A DNA stretch of 64,000 nt from Nonomuraea pusilla (GTDB lineage Bacteria > Actinomycetota > Actinomycetes > Streptosporangiales > Streptosporangiaceae): assembly GCF_900109355.1 (NCBI RefSeq), contig NZ_FOBF01000010.1:233982-297981 (forward strand). The letters run 5' to 3'. The translations under genes and the position numbers were made by a program. Shown here piece after piece: positions 1-8,879 of this stretch. The stretch's first letter is position 1. Each line of letters begins with the position of its first letter. Under the pieces are notes generated by a model. The model had not been told where the DNA came from and searched no databases. It saw only the letters and a list, made by a program, of their open reading frames with translations.

Positions 1-561
1 GAACCCGGCCCGGTCGCCGACCGTCACGGGCGTCTTGCCCAGGCGGCCCGCCAGCTCCACGACGGCGGCGAGGACGCCGGGCGCGGTGTGGACGGTGCGG
101 ATGACCTCGACCAGCCGCATGACGGGCGCCGGGTTGAAGAAGTGCAGCCCGACGACCCGTTCGGGGCGGGAGGTGGCGGCGGCGATGGCCGTGACGGACA
201 GCGAGGAGGTGTTGGTGGCCAGCACGGCCTCGGGCTTGCAGACGGCGTCGAGGTCCTGGAAGAGCGGGATCTTGCAGGACATGACCTCGGGGACGGCCTC
301 GATGACGAGGTCGGCGTCGCGCAGGTCGCGGCGGGCGGTGGTGAGGGAGACGCGGCCGAGGACGGCCTCGCGCTCCTCCGCCGTGAGCTTGCCGCGGTCG
401 ACCGCGCGCTGGGTGGACGCCTCCAGGTAGCGGCGTCCGCGGGCGAGGGCCTCGGCGTCGGCCTCCACCCCGATCACTCGGAGGCCCGCGCGGGCGAGGA
501 CTTCGGCGATGCCGGAGCCCATGGTGCCCAGCCCGAGCACTCCCACCATTTCAAACGCCAT
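1..561 (-). CDS. 3-hydroxyacyl-CoA dehydrogenase, 5' part only (gene runs off the left edge)
   Basis: The reading frame starts with ATG at 561 and stays open to base 1, so about 187 N-terminal residues are visible and the C-terminal dimerisation domain is outside the window. The N-terminus has the Rossmann NAD motif GLGTMGSG near residues 9-16. It is followed by the family motifs DLVIEAVPE and LATNTSSLSVT, and by GLHFFNPAPVM, which carries the active-site His. This is the 3-hydroxybutyryl/3-hydroxyacyl-CoA dehydrogenase family (PaaH/Hbd/FadB-like), which oxidises a 3-hydroxyacyl-CoA to 3-ketoacyl-CoA with NAD. It is divergent from nucS with only 36 bp between the start codons. The substrate chain length cannot be told from this part. 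Confidence 0.93.
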   Translation of the reverse strand, partial: MAFEMVGVLGLGTMGSGIAEVLARAGLRVIGVEADAEALARGRRYLEASTQRAVDRGKLTAEEREAVLGRVSLTTARRDLRDADLVIEAVPEVMSCKIPLFQDLDAVCKPEAVLATNTSSLSVTAIAAATSRPERVVGLHFFNPAPVMRLVEVIRTVHTAPGVLAAVVELAGRLGKTPVTVGDRAGF

Positions 562-597
562 ACTTCCAGTTTTCCAGAGCCACTAAGGTGGATCGTC

Positions 598-1260
598 ATG
601 CGGTTGGTCATCGCGCGATGCAGCGTGGATTACGTCGGACGGCTCACGGCGCACCTGCCGATGGCGCCGCGGTTGGTGCTCATCAAGGCGGACGGCAGCG
701 TGTCGATCCACGCCGACGATCGCGCCTTCAAGCCGCTCAACTGGATGAACCCTCCCTGCAAGCTGAAGGAGGAGGGCGAGACCTGGACGGTCACCCACGG
801 CAAGACCGGCGAGAAGCTGGTCCTCACCATGGCGGAGATCCTCCACGACTCCAGCCACGAGCTGGGTGTCGATCCGGGGCTCATCAAGGACGGCGTCGAG
901 GCCCACCTGCAGGAGCTGCTGGCCGAGCACATCACGACGCTGGGCGACGGCTACACGCTCATCAGGCGTGAGTACATGACGGCGATCGGGCCCGTCGACA
1001 TCCTGTGCCGCGACGGCGGGGGCGCGACGGTGGCGGTCGAGATCAAGCGGCGCGGCGAGATCGACGGCGTCGAGCAGCTCACGCGCTACCTCGAGCTGCT
1101 GAACCGCGACCCGCTGCTGGCCCCGGTGCGCGGCGTCTTCGCCGCCCAGGAGATCAAGCCGCAGGCGCGCGTGCTGGCCGCCGACCGCGGCATCGACTGC
1201 GTCACGCTCGACTACGACGCGCTGCGCGGCATCGAGCCGGAGAACCCCACCCTGTTCTGA
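598..1260 (+). CDS. nucS: Mismatch-specific endonuclease NucS (EndoMS)
   Basis: The product has 220 residues, full length for the actinobacterial family. NucS cuts both strands at mismatches and replaces MutS/MutL mismatch repair in most Actinobacteria. The C-terminal half carries the PD-(D/E)XK nuclease signature: Asp134 in GPVDILC, then Glu148 and Lys150 in VAVEIKRRG. The N-terminal half is the DNA-binding beta domain, with NPPCKLK near residue 51. The protein ends in PTLF, resembling the C-terminal clamp-binding tail of the family. ATG 598 is chosen because AAGGTGG lies just upstream at 585-591; the longer upstream frame is only the antisense of the dehydrogenase. The promoter must lie largely within the divergent dehydrogenase gene. 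Confidence 0.96.
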   Translation: MRLVIARCSVDYVGRLTAHLPMAPRLVLIKADGSVSIHADDRAFKPLNWMNPPCKLKEEGETWTVTHGKTGEKLVLTMAEILHDSSHELGVDPGLIKDGVEAHLQELLAEHITTLGDGYTLIRREYMTAIGPVDILCRDGGGATVAVEIKRRGEIDGVEQLTRYLELLNRDPLLAPVRGVFAAQEIKPQARVLAADRGIDCVTLDYDALRGIEPENPTLF

Positions 1261-1490
1261 CCTGGGCTCTCCCCGTGGAGAGTGCCTTGCAGGAGCGCCG
1301 CCCGGCCTCGGGTCCGCGGCGGCGCTTCGCCGTGCCCGCGTGAAGCCTGTGCCGTTCACCCGGGCCTGCCGGACTTGAGCGGCTGATCAGACTTGTCACG
1401 TTCTTGCACGGCTGACGTAAGAGATAAACTATGCACCCTTTCCCAAATCCGATCATCCGTCCATAATTGTGTGCTCTGGGGGCCACGATC

Positions 1491-2114
1491 ATGTTGGACG
1501 GGTGGAATGTGAACCGGTCTTACCGGGGAATGTCAGCCGAGCAAAGGCTGGCAGACAGACGCGAGCGGCTGATGACGGCCGCGTACACGCTATACGCCAA
1601 GCCGGGTTTCGCGGCGACGACCATCGAAAGGCTGTGCTCGGAGGCGAGGATCTCCAACCGCGCCTTCTACGAATGTTTCGGCGGCCGCGAGGAACTCCTC
1701 CAAGCCCTGCACGAACGGTGCGTCGAGGAAGGGCTCGCCGCGGTCGCCAAGGCGTTACGCGAGGCGCCCGCCGCCCTGGAGGCGAAGGCCAGGGCGGCGA
1801 TCCGCGCGTACATCGAGTTCGTCACCGGGGACTGGCGCCGGGCCCGCATCATGCACGTCGAGGTGCGCAGGTCGGGCGACATCCTCGCGCACTCGCGGCA
1901 GCGGGCCGTGGACGCGTTCGCCAGGCTCCTCGAAGAGGCGGCGGGGGATTTGCCCGCGCCCGGCCCCGCGAATCGCCGCCTGGTGACCCTCGGGGTCATT
2001 GGAGCGCTACAAGAGCTGCTCATCGAATGGCTGCTGTCGGCCGATCCGCCGGAGGTCGAGGAACTCGTGAGTGCCGCCGTCCACATCTTCGGCAGGACGC
2101 TCGGCTCCGCATGA
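1491..2114 (+). CDS. TetR/AcrR family transcriptional regulator
   Basis: The product has 207 residues, normal for TetR. The N-terminal DNA-binding domain is clear: RERLMTAAYTLYAKPGFAATTIERLC, written here in its two helices RERLMTAAYTLYAKPGF and TTIERLCSEA, followed by the recognition helix region ISNRAFYECFGGREELL. The C-terminal ligand and dimerisation domain is helical and not diagnostic. ATG 1491 is preferred because GGGGG at 1478-1482 sits eight bases upstream. GTG 1467 (eight residues longer) and ATG 1530 are alternatives. It is a stand-alone gene converging on the STAS gene, so its target is not obvious. The 230 bp upstream is AT-richer than its surroundings and presumably holds its promoter. 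Confidence 0.9.
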   Translation: MLDGWNVNRSYRGMSAEQRLADRRERLMTAAYTLYAKPGFAATTIERLCSEARISNRAFYECFGGREELLQALHERCVEEGLAAVAKALREAPAALEAKARAAIRAYIEFVTGDWRRARIMHVEVRRSGDILAHSRQRAVDAFARLLEEAAGDLPAPGPANRRLVTLGVIGALQELLIEWLLSADPPEVEELVSAAVHIFGRTLGSA

Positions 2115-2264
2115 CGCCGATGCTGCGATTACATCTCGTACTGACGGGGTGAAAATCGCTTTTCGGGCGGTTTCTGAATGGTCAGGAGGCCGGGAAAGGT
2201 GACAGCCGAAATGGCGGCGAAAGGGGCGGACGGCGGCTGATCACCCTCCGCCCGATATCGACGC

Positions 2265-2582
2265 TCAGGCCACGGCGGCGGCGGGAACCTCCACGTGCAG
2301 GACCCGATTCAGCCGGGTCACCGCGAGGACCCGCATGATCCGCGGTGGCACCCCCCGAAGGACGAGGCGGCGTTGCGCGCTCAGCGCGCGCCGATGCGTG
2401 CCCACGAGCACGCCGAGACCCGTGGCGTCGATCATCTCCAGTTTCGAGAGATCGAGGATCAGGTCGCCGTGCCCGGAGTCGACCGCCTCGTGCAGGCGTT
2501 CCCGCACCCCGGCAGAGGTGCCCGCGTCGAGCCTCGTGCCGATCCGCACCACCTGGGCCTTCGGATTGCCCCGGACGCGCAT
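2265..2582 (-). CDS. STAS-domain anti-sigma factor antagonist-like protein
   Basis: This 105-residue protein is a single STAS domain, the fold of SpoIIAA/RsbV anti-anti-sigma factors that free a sigma factor by binding its anti-sigma kinase. The signature loop is MIDATGLGVLVG at residues 50-61, preceded by the strand LILDLS. In SpoIIAA and RsbV the residue after the Asp is the phosphorylated Ser; here it is Ala53, with Thr54 next. Switching may therefore use Thr54 or be absent. No anti-sigma kinase gene is adjacent. The gene lies 79 bp downstream of the histidine kinase on the same strand, so it may be the last gene of the ABC exporter operon, although that gap is large enough for a separate promoter. 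Confidence 0.88.
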   Translation of the reverse strand: MRVRGNPKAQVVRIGTRLDAGTSAGVRERLHEAVDSGHGDLILDLSKLEMIDATGLGVLVGTHRRALSAQRRLVLRGVPPRIMRVLAVTRLNRVLHVEVPAAAVA

Positions 2583-2661
2583 GCCACCTCCTCAGATGTG
2601 CTGCGACAGTACCCCTACCCCTGGTCACGCACTTGTCGCCGGAAGACGCCGACTTTTTCCC

Positions 2662-3804
2662 CTACCCACTCAGCGGGAGTGACACCACCGCGTTCAGGAG
2701 GAACTCGCCGTCGCCCACGGGACGCGCGCTCACGGCCCCGCCCAGCGCGGCCAGCCGCTCCCCCATGCCGCTGAGCCCGCTGCCCAGGTCGGCCACCTGC
2801 CGCCGCACCACCCCGTCGTTGCGCACCGACAGCTCCGCCTCCTCCTCGGTGAAGCGCAGCGTGATGTCGCAGAACGTCGCGGCGCTGTGCTTGAGCACGT
2901 TCGTCACCGCCTCGCGCACCGCGTACGCGAACACCGGCGCCACCCCGTCCGGCAGATCCCTGTACGGCAGCCGCACCCGGCAGCGCACCCCCGCCGCCTC
3001 CAGCACCGACCTCACGCTCTCCAGCTCCGCGGACAGGTCCAGCTCGCGGTAGCCGCGCACCGCCTGGCGCAGCTCCTTCAACGCCTTCCTGGTGAGCGTG
3101 TTCACCTCGGTCATCTCCGCCCTGGCGGCGTCGAGGTCGGCGCCGGTCAGGCGCACCGCCAGCTCCGTCTTCACCGCTATGGCCGACAGCTGGTGACCCA
3201 CCAGGTCGTGCAGGTCGCGGGCGAACCGCAGCCGCTCCTCGGCGACCGCCAGCCTGGCGTGCGCCTCGCGGCCCTCGTGCGCCTGGACGGCCAGCGTCCA
3301 GATCCAGTTCCACATGCGGTTCGACGGCGGCAGGACCGCGCACCACAGCGCGTACACCACCATGGAGAGCCACGGGCCCGGCAGGCCCTCACTGCCAGGC
3401 CCCGACACCAGGGCCAGGGTCACGCACACCGCGAACGTCCCCAGCGACAGGAGCACGGCCGCGCGGGCCCCCACGCCGAGCACCGCGACCGACAGCCACA
3501 CCATCGGGACGAAGCCCCACCCGACCGGCTCCGCCCCGCCGAGGCCCGCCGCCAGCACCGCCAGCGCACCCATCACCGCGATGATCCTGGCCGGGCGCCG
3601 CCCGTCCAGGATCGCGGTGACGGATCGCGGGTACAGGGCGCTGAAGGCGGCGCCCGCGACCAGGGCGAGCACGACGCGCGGCCACCACAGCCGGCCCTCG
3701 GAGAGTGCGAGCGTCGACCCGGCCGCGACGACCACCCACATCACGACCAGGCCGGAGATCAGCATGTGCCAGGTGAAGCGCCGTGCCCGCCTCATGGCGT
3801 CCAT
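2662..3804 (-). CDS. DesK-type sensor histidine kinase (orphan)
   Basis: The product has 380 residues. The N-terminal half has about five hydrophobic segments between residues 13 and 160. The HisKA_3 dimerisation motif ARDLHDLVGHQLSAIA follows, with phospho-acceptor His199. The C-terminal HATPase domain shows the N-box AVREAVTNVLKHS and a glycine-rich GSGLSGMGERL. This type phosphorylates a NarL/LuxR response regulator, but no regulator gene adjoins it. It starts 9 bp after the ABC permease stop and is preceded by AGGTAG, so it is very probably cotranscribed with the exporter and may sense the exporter's substrate or envelope state. The second ATG at 3795 is a possible alternative start. Confidence 0.92.
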   Translation of the reverse strand: MDAMRRARRFTWHMLISGLVVMWVVVAAGSTLALSEGRLWWPRVVLALVAGAAFSALYPRSVTAILDGRRPARIIAVMGALAVLAAGLGGAEPVGWGFVPMVWLSVAVLGVGARAAVLLSLGTFAVCVTLALVSGPGSEGLPGPWLSMVVYALWCAVLPPSNRMWNWIWTLAVQAHEGREAHARLAVAEERLRFARDLHDLVGHQLSAIAVKTELAVRLTGADLDAARAEMTEVNTLTRKALKELRQAVRGYRELDLSAELESVRSVLEAAGVRCRVRLPYRDLPDGVAPVFAYAVREAVTNVLKHSAATFCDITLRFTEEEAELSVRNDGVVRRQVADLGSGLSGMGERLAALGGAVSARPVGDGEFLLNAVVSLPLSG

Positions 3805-3813
3805 CGGCGGCCG

Positions 3814-4920
3814 CTACCTCTGGCTCAGCACCTGGCGGATCTTGAGCCTGGCGCCGGTGCGCAGCACCGCGCGCCGGTAGACGGTGGCGCCGAGCGCCAG
3901 CGCGCCCGCCACCGCCAGCGCCATGACCGCCGCCGAGCCGGCGACCTCCCACAGCGGTATCTCCGTCGCCGCCATCCGCACCGGCATGACCATCGCGGAG
4001 AACGGCGGCACCCAGGACAGCACGGCCGCCAGCGTGCCGTTCGGCTCGTTGGCCGCGAAGAACGCCACGAAGTAGGTGCCCATCAGCGCCATCATCAGCG
4101 GGTTCATGACGCTGCCCACCTCCTCCTGCCGCGACACCAGCGAGGCCAGCGCCGCCGCGAGCGTGGCGTAGAACACGTAGCCCAGGAGGAACCACACGAG
4201 GACGCCGACGACGATCCCCGTCATGCCCGGAGGGAAGTCCACGACCAGGCCCGACACCGTCGCCGCGCCGAGGCCTCCGCACACGATGACGACGAGGTTG
4301 ATCAGGCCCACCACGCCCAGACCGGCGATCTTGCCGCCCAGGAGCTGCCACGGCTTCATCGACGACAGCAGGATCTCCACGATCCTGCTGCCCTTCTCCT
4401 CGACCACGCCCATCGCGACCATCATCATCTGGCCCACGAGCGTGAAGAAGAGCAGGAACGTCAGCGTCGTCGCCATGCCGCCGCGGGCCGCGTCGTAGCG
4501 GGCGTCGGCCCGCACCGCCTCCGTCTGCAGCGGCGGCACCCGCACCCCCTGGGCGTCGAGCTTCATCTCCCGGTTCGCCACCTGCAGCAGCACGCCCAGC
4601 CGCTCGTCGAGCTCGCCCTCGGACAGCACCTTCGAGCCGTTCACCACGACCGCGTCGGCGTCGCCGTCGAGCAGCGCCTTCCTGGCCGCCGCCTCGTCCG
4701 GGTACGTCCGCCACTCCACCGTCGCCCCCTGCGGCGCCGTCACGGGCAGCCGCTGGGAGTTGACCACCCCCAAGGTGTACGAGTCGGGCCCGCCGAACAG
4801 CTTCGGCGCGAACGCCAGCGCCGCGACCAGCACCGCGCTGACCAGCAGGCCGATGACGAACGTCCGCGACCGCACCTGCGTGACGATCTCACGCCTGGCC
4901 ACCAGCATCAGCTCGTTCAC
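3814..4920 (-). CDS. ABC-2 type transporter permease (NatB/YhaP-like)
   Basis: The product has 368 residues. Topology is the NatB/ABC-2 pattern: one N-terminal transmembrane helix (RTFVIGLLVSAVLVAALAF), a large extracytoplasmic domain of roughly 140 residues, then five or six helices. The cytoplasmic motif VVEEKGSRIVEILLSS is typical of this family. GTG 4920 overlaps the TGA of the upstream ATPase gene (GTGA), which indicates translational coupling and decides the start; ATG 4908 is a weaker alternative. With the ATPase it should form an exporter of ions, peptides, lipids or drugs, and the substrate cannot be deduced. The histidine kinase follows after 9 bp. Confidence 0.92.
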   Translation of the reverse strand: MNELMLVARREIVTQVRSRTFVIGLLVSAVLVAALAFAPKLFGGPDSYTLGVVNSQRLPVTAPQGATVEWRTYPDEAAARKALLDGDADAVVVNGSKVLSEGELDERLGVLLQVANREMKLDAQGVRVPPLQTEAVRADARYDAARGGMATTLTFLLFFTLVGQMMMVAMGVVEEKGSRIVEILLSSMKPWQLLGGKIAGLGVVGLINLVVIVCGGLGAATVSGLVVDFPPGMTGIVVGVLVWFLLGYVFYATLAAALASLVSRQEEVGSVMNPLMMALMGTYFVAFFAANEPNGTLAAVLSWVPPFSAMVMPVRMAATEIPLWEVAGSAAVMALAVAGALALGATVYRRAVLRTGARLKIRQVLSQR

Positions 4921-5813
4921 GCCACTGCCTCCTTGAAGATATCGGTGAGGGTCGGCTGCTCGACGCCGAAGTACTCCACGCGGCCCGCCTTGAGCGCGCG
5001 GCGCAGGATCTCCTGGTCGTCCGCGTCCACGGCCCGCAGCTCGTGCCTGTCGCCCGCCACGGTCACCGTGCCGGGCAGGCCGTCGGCCCAGCCGGGCGCC
5101 GGGTCGCGCACCACCACGCGGAGCGTGCCGCCCTCGGCGCTCCGCAGGCCGGCCACCGTGCCGGCCGCCACCATGCGGCCCGACGAGACGATGCCGACCG
5201 AGTCGCACAGCCGCTCGACGAGTTCGAGCTGATGACTGGAGAAGATCACGGGCACGCCGCCCCTGCAGCGCTCCTGCAGCACGGCGACCAAGGCGTCGAC
5301 GGCGATGGGGTCGAGCCCGGAGAACGGCTCGTCCAGCACCAGCAGCTCAGGGTCGTGCACCAGCGCCACGGCGAGCTGCACCCGCTGCTGGTTGCCCAGC
5401 GACAGCGCCTGCACCGCGTCACCCCGGCGCTCGGTCAGCCCGAGCCGCTCCAGGAGGTCGGCCGTGGCCTTCCTCGCCGCGGAAGGGCCGAGCCCGTGCA
5501 GCCGCCCGAAGTACTCGACCTGCTCGGCGACCGACATCTTCTGATACAGGCCACGCTCCTCCGGCATGTAGCCGAAACGCCTGCGGTCGGCGTGCTCCAG
5601 GGGCCTGCCCTTCCACGCCACCGACCCGGAGTCGGCCTCCAGCACCCCCATGACGATCCGCATCGTCGTCGTCTTGCCGGCCCCGTTCGCGCCGACGAAC
5701 CCGAACATCTCGCCCGGCTGTACGGCGAAGCTGATCCCGTCCAGGGCCACCTTGCCGTCGGGGGCGTCCGGGCCGCCCGCGAAACGCTTGCGCAGATCGC
5801 TGAGTTCGAGCAT
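4917..5813 (-). CDS. ABC transporter ATP-binding protein (NatA-like)
   Basis: The product has 298 residues. Walker A is GANGAGKTT, the signature is LSLGNQQRVQLA, and Walker B is LLVLDEPFSG, with the switch His in SSHQLE. The C-terminal extension of about 80 residues (ending FGVEQPTLTDIFKEAVA) is typical of exporter ATPases of the NatA/CcmA group. It is the first gene of the minus-strand operon ATPase-permease-kinase. Its leader region contains a 14-bp palindrome at 5915-5928 that could be an operator. It faces the adenosyltransferase gene, so the 145-bp intergenic region serves both directions. Confidence 0.94.
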   Translation of the reverse strand: MLELSDLRKRFAGGPDAPDGKVALDGISFAVQPGEMFGFVGANGAGKTTTMRIVMGVLEADSGSVAWKGRPLEHADRRRFGYMPEERGLYQKMSVAEQVEYFGRLHGLGPSAARKATADLLERLGLTERRGDAVQALSLGNQQRVQLAVALVHDPELLVLDEPFSGLDPIAVDALVAVLQERCRGGVPVIFSSHQLELVERLCDSVGIVSSGRMVAAGTVAGLRSAEGGTLRVVVRDPAPGWADGLPGTVTVAGDRHELRAVDADDQEILRRALKAGRVEYFGVEQPTLTDIFKEAVA

Positions 5814-5914
5814 CAGGTCCTCTCCTTCGTCATGGCCTCCATGGTGGCCCGGACGGCACAGGCGCTGTAGTCGGAAGAATCACCGGTCGGACATGCGCAC
5901 CGCACCCGTCGCCG

Positions 5915-5928
5915 ATGACATTTGTCAT
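5915..5928. promoter_or_regulatory. 14-bp palindrome, candidate response-regulator operator
   Basis: ATGACA-TT-TGTCAT is a perfect inverted repeat with 6-bp arms. It lies 101 bp upstream of the ABC ATPase start and 30 bp upstream of the adenosyltransferase start. Dyads of this general kind bind NarL/LuxR-type regulators, the class that partners DesK-type kinases such as the one in this exporter operon. The link to that kinase is an inference, and the site could equally belong to the adenosyltransferase promoter. Confidence 0.4.
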
Positions 5929-5958
5929 GTCGGCCGCCGGGCGTGACATCCTGGGGCC

Positions 5959-6549
5959 ATGACCCGCGCAGACAAGGACAAGCCGGTCGTCCTCTCCCGC
6001 ATCTACACCCGCGCCGGCGACGACGGCACGACCGCGCTCAGCGACATGAGCCGCACCTCGAAGACCGACCCGCGACTCGCCGCCTACGCCGACGTCGAGG
6101 AGGCCAACGCCCACCTCGGCGTGGCACTGTCGCACGGCACGCTGCCCGCCGAACTGGCGCAGGTGCTGTCACGCGTCCAGAACGAGCTGTTCGACCTCGG
6201 CGCGGACCTCGCCACGCCCGTCAAGGAGAACCCCGAGTTCCCGCCGCTGCGGGTGGAACAGTCGTACATCGACTGGCTGGAGGAGCAGTGCGACCGGTTC
6301 AACGCCGGGCTCAAGCCGCTGCGCAGCTTCATCCTGCCCGGCGGCGACCCCGCCACGGCCGCGCTGCACGTCGCCCGCGTCACCGTACGCAGGGCCGAAC
6401 GCACCACCTGGGCGGCGCTGCAGGAACACGCCGACATGAACCCGCTCACCGCGAAGTACCTGAACAGGCTCTCCGACCTGCTCTTCATCGCCTGCCGGGT
6501 GGCCCACGCCGGCGACGAGATCCTCTGGAGGCCCGGCGGCACCCGCTGA
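5959..6549 (+). CDS. pduO: Cob(I)yrinic acid a,c-diamide adenosyltransferase, PduO type
   Basis: The product has 196 residues and matches PduO-type ATP:cob(I)alamin adenosyltransferases along its length. Visible family motifs are the N-terminal YTRAGDDGTTALSD near residues 16-29, AYADVEEANAHLG near 52, and the C-terminal nucleotide/cobalamin segment VRRAERTTWAAL with YLNRLSDLLFIACR. The enzyme transfers the adenosyl group of ATP to cobalamin to make coenzyme B12. It is a cytoplasmic trimer in characterised members. It sits alone beside the ATP synthase block, a common actinobacterial arrangement. ATG 5959 is the only good start. Confidence 0.94.
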   Translation: MTRADKDKPVVLSRIYTRAGDDGTTALSDMSRTSKTDPRLAAYADVEEANAHLGVALSHGTLPAELAQVLSRVQNELFDLGADLATPVKENPEFPPLRVEQSYIDWLEEQCDRFNAGLKPLRSFILPGGDPATAALHVARVTVRRAERTTWAALQEHADMNPLTAKYLNRLSDLLFIACRVAHAGDEILWRPGGTR

Positions 6550-6553
6550 ACGG

Positions 6554-6934
6554 TCAGGCCACGTCGAGGTACGCGCTCGGCGGCGCCGCCTCCAGCCAGG
6601 ACAGGAAACCCGTCAGCGCGTCGGCGCTCATCGCCAGCGAGATGCCGCTCGTGGTGCCCGAGCAGTCGATCGCGTAGAGCCCGCCGTCGAGCTCCCTGCG
6701 GGCGGAAACAATCAGGCCGCGCCTCGCGATCGCGTGGCGCGGCCTGATACGGACGCCTATGAGCGGGATCCAGTGGAGCTCCCCGTCGGCATAGCGGGCG
6801 ATCCCGCTCCGCCAGCTCCGGTCACCCGCACGGAGACGACACGGTACGCTGCCGCGCGTGCGCGACAGCAGCACCGCCCGTACGACCACGAGGGCGGCCA
6901 GCAGCGTCACGAACGTCAGTACAGTCGCCACCAT
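6554..6934 (-). CDS. DUF2550 family membrane-anchored protein
   Basis: The product has 126 residues. It begins with one transmembrane helix (VATVLTFVTLLAALVVVRAVLL, residues 2-23), followed by a compact soluble domain with VPCRLRAG and WIPLIGVRIRP. The small DUF2550 protein is conserved in Actinobacteria immediately downstream of atpC, exactly as here: it starts 27 bp after the atpC stop on the same strand. It may therefore be cotranscribed with the ATP synthase operon. Its function is unknown. It converges on the adenosyltransferase gene with 4 bp between the stops. Confidence 0.85.
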   Translation of the reverse strand: MVATVLTFVTLLAALVVVRAVLLSRTRGSVPCRLRAGDRSWRSGIARYADGELHWIPLIGVRIRPRHAIARRGLIVSARRELDGGLYAIDCSGTTSGISLAMSADALTGFLSWLEAAPPSAYLDVA

Positions 6935-6961
6935 GCCGCCCCCTAGGCTCGTTGACTCTGA

Positions 6962-7363
6962 TTAAACCTCTTCGCCTGCCGCACGCAGCCGGGCCCTGGC
7001 ACGCTTGGCCTCGATCGCGGCGTCGACGTCTTCCTGGTTGGCCTCGATCGAAGCCTGGGCCCGGTCGAGAGCGTCACGGGCCGCCGCGACGTCGACCTCG
7101 GAACCGAGCTCGGCCACCTCGGCGAGCACGGACACCTCGTTGTCGGCCACGGAGATGAACCCCCCGTGCACGGCCGCGACCAGGTCCCCCTCGCCTTCCC
7201 GCTTCACGCGCAGCACGCCGCCCTCGACGAGGACGCCGAGCACGGGTGCGTGTTGCGGCATAATACCGATCTCGCCGTCCACGGTCTTGGCAATCACCAT
7301 GTCGGCCTCGCCCGACCAGATCTCACGCTCGGGTGAGACAACCCCTACGCGTAGCTTCGCCAC
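6962..7363 (-). CDS. atpC: F1Fo ATP synthase subunit epsilon
   Basis: The product has 133 residues. The N-terminal beta-sandwich (LRVGVVSPEREIWSGEA, then GEIGIMPQHAPVLGVL near residues 31-46) and a C-terminal helical hairpin rich in Ala/Glu/Arg are as expected for epsilon, which couples the rotor to F1 and can inhibit ATP hydrolysis. It is the last structural gene of the ATP synthase operon and is separated from atpD by 66 bp that contain a strong hairpin. Confidence 0.97.
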   Translation of the reverse strand: MAKLRVGVVSPEREIWSGEADMVIAKTVDGEIGIMPQHAPVLGVLVEGGVLRVKREGEGDLVAAVHGGFISVADNEVSVLAEVAELGSEVDVAAARDALDRAQASIEANQEDVDAAIEAKRARARLRAAGEEV

Positions 7364-7388
7364 TTATGTAGGTTCCTTTCCGATCAGA

Positions 7389-7418
7389 TGGTGGCACGGC
7401 CGGCGGGCCGTGCCACCA
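7389..7418. terminator. Intercistronic hairpin between atpD and atpC
   Basis: A perfect 13-bp stem (TGGTGGCACGGCC, complement at 7406-7418) closes on the tetraloop GGCG. It lies in the 66-bp gap between the atpD stop at 7430 and the atpC start at 7363. There is no T-run after it on the minus strand. It could attenuate read-through into atpC, protect the upstream mRNA end or set the beta:epsilon ratio; which of these applies cannot be decided from sequence. Confidence 0.7.
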
Positions 7419-7429
7419 CCGTGGGGCGA

Positions 7430-8878
<1,449 letters not shown>

Positions 8879-8879
8879 T

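Noticed and set aside
2887..5232. 781-residue plus-strand frame across the exporter operon
   Set aside because: It is antisense to the kinase, permease and ATPase genes, which have complete family motifs; its composition is Arg/His/Pro-rich.
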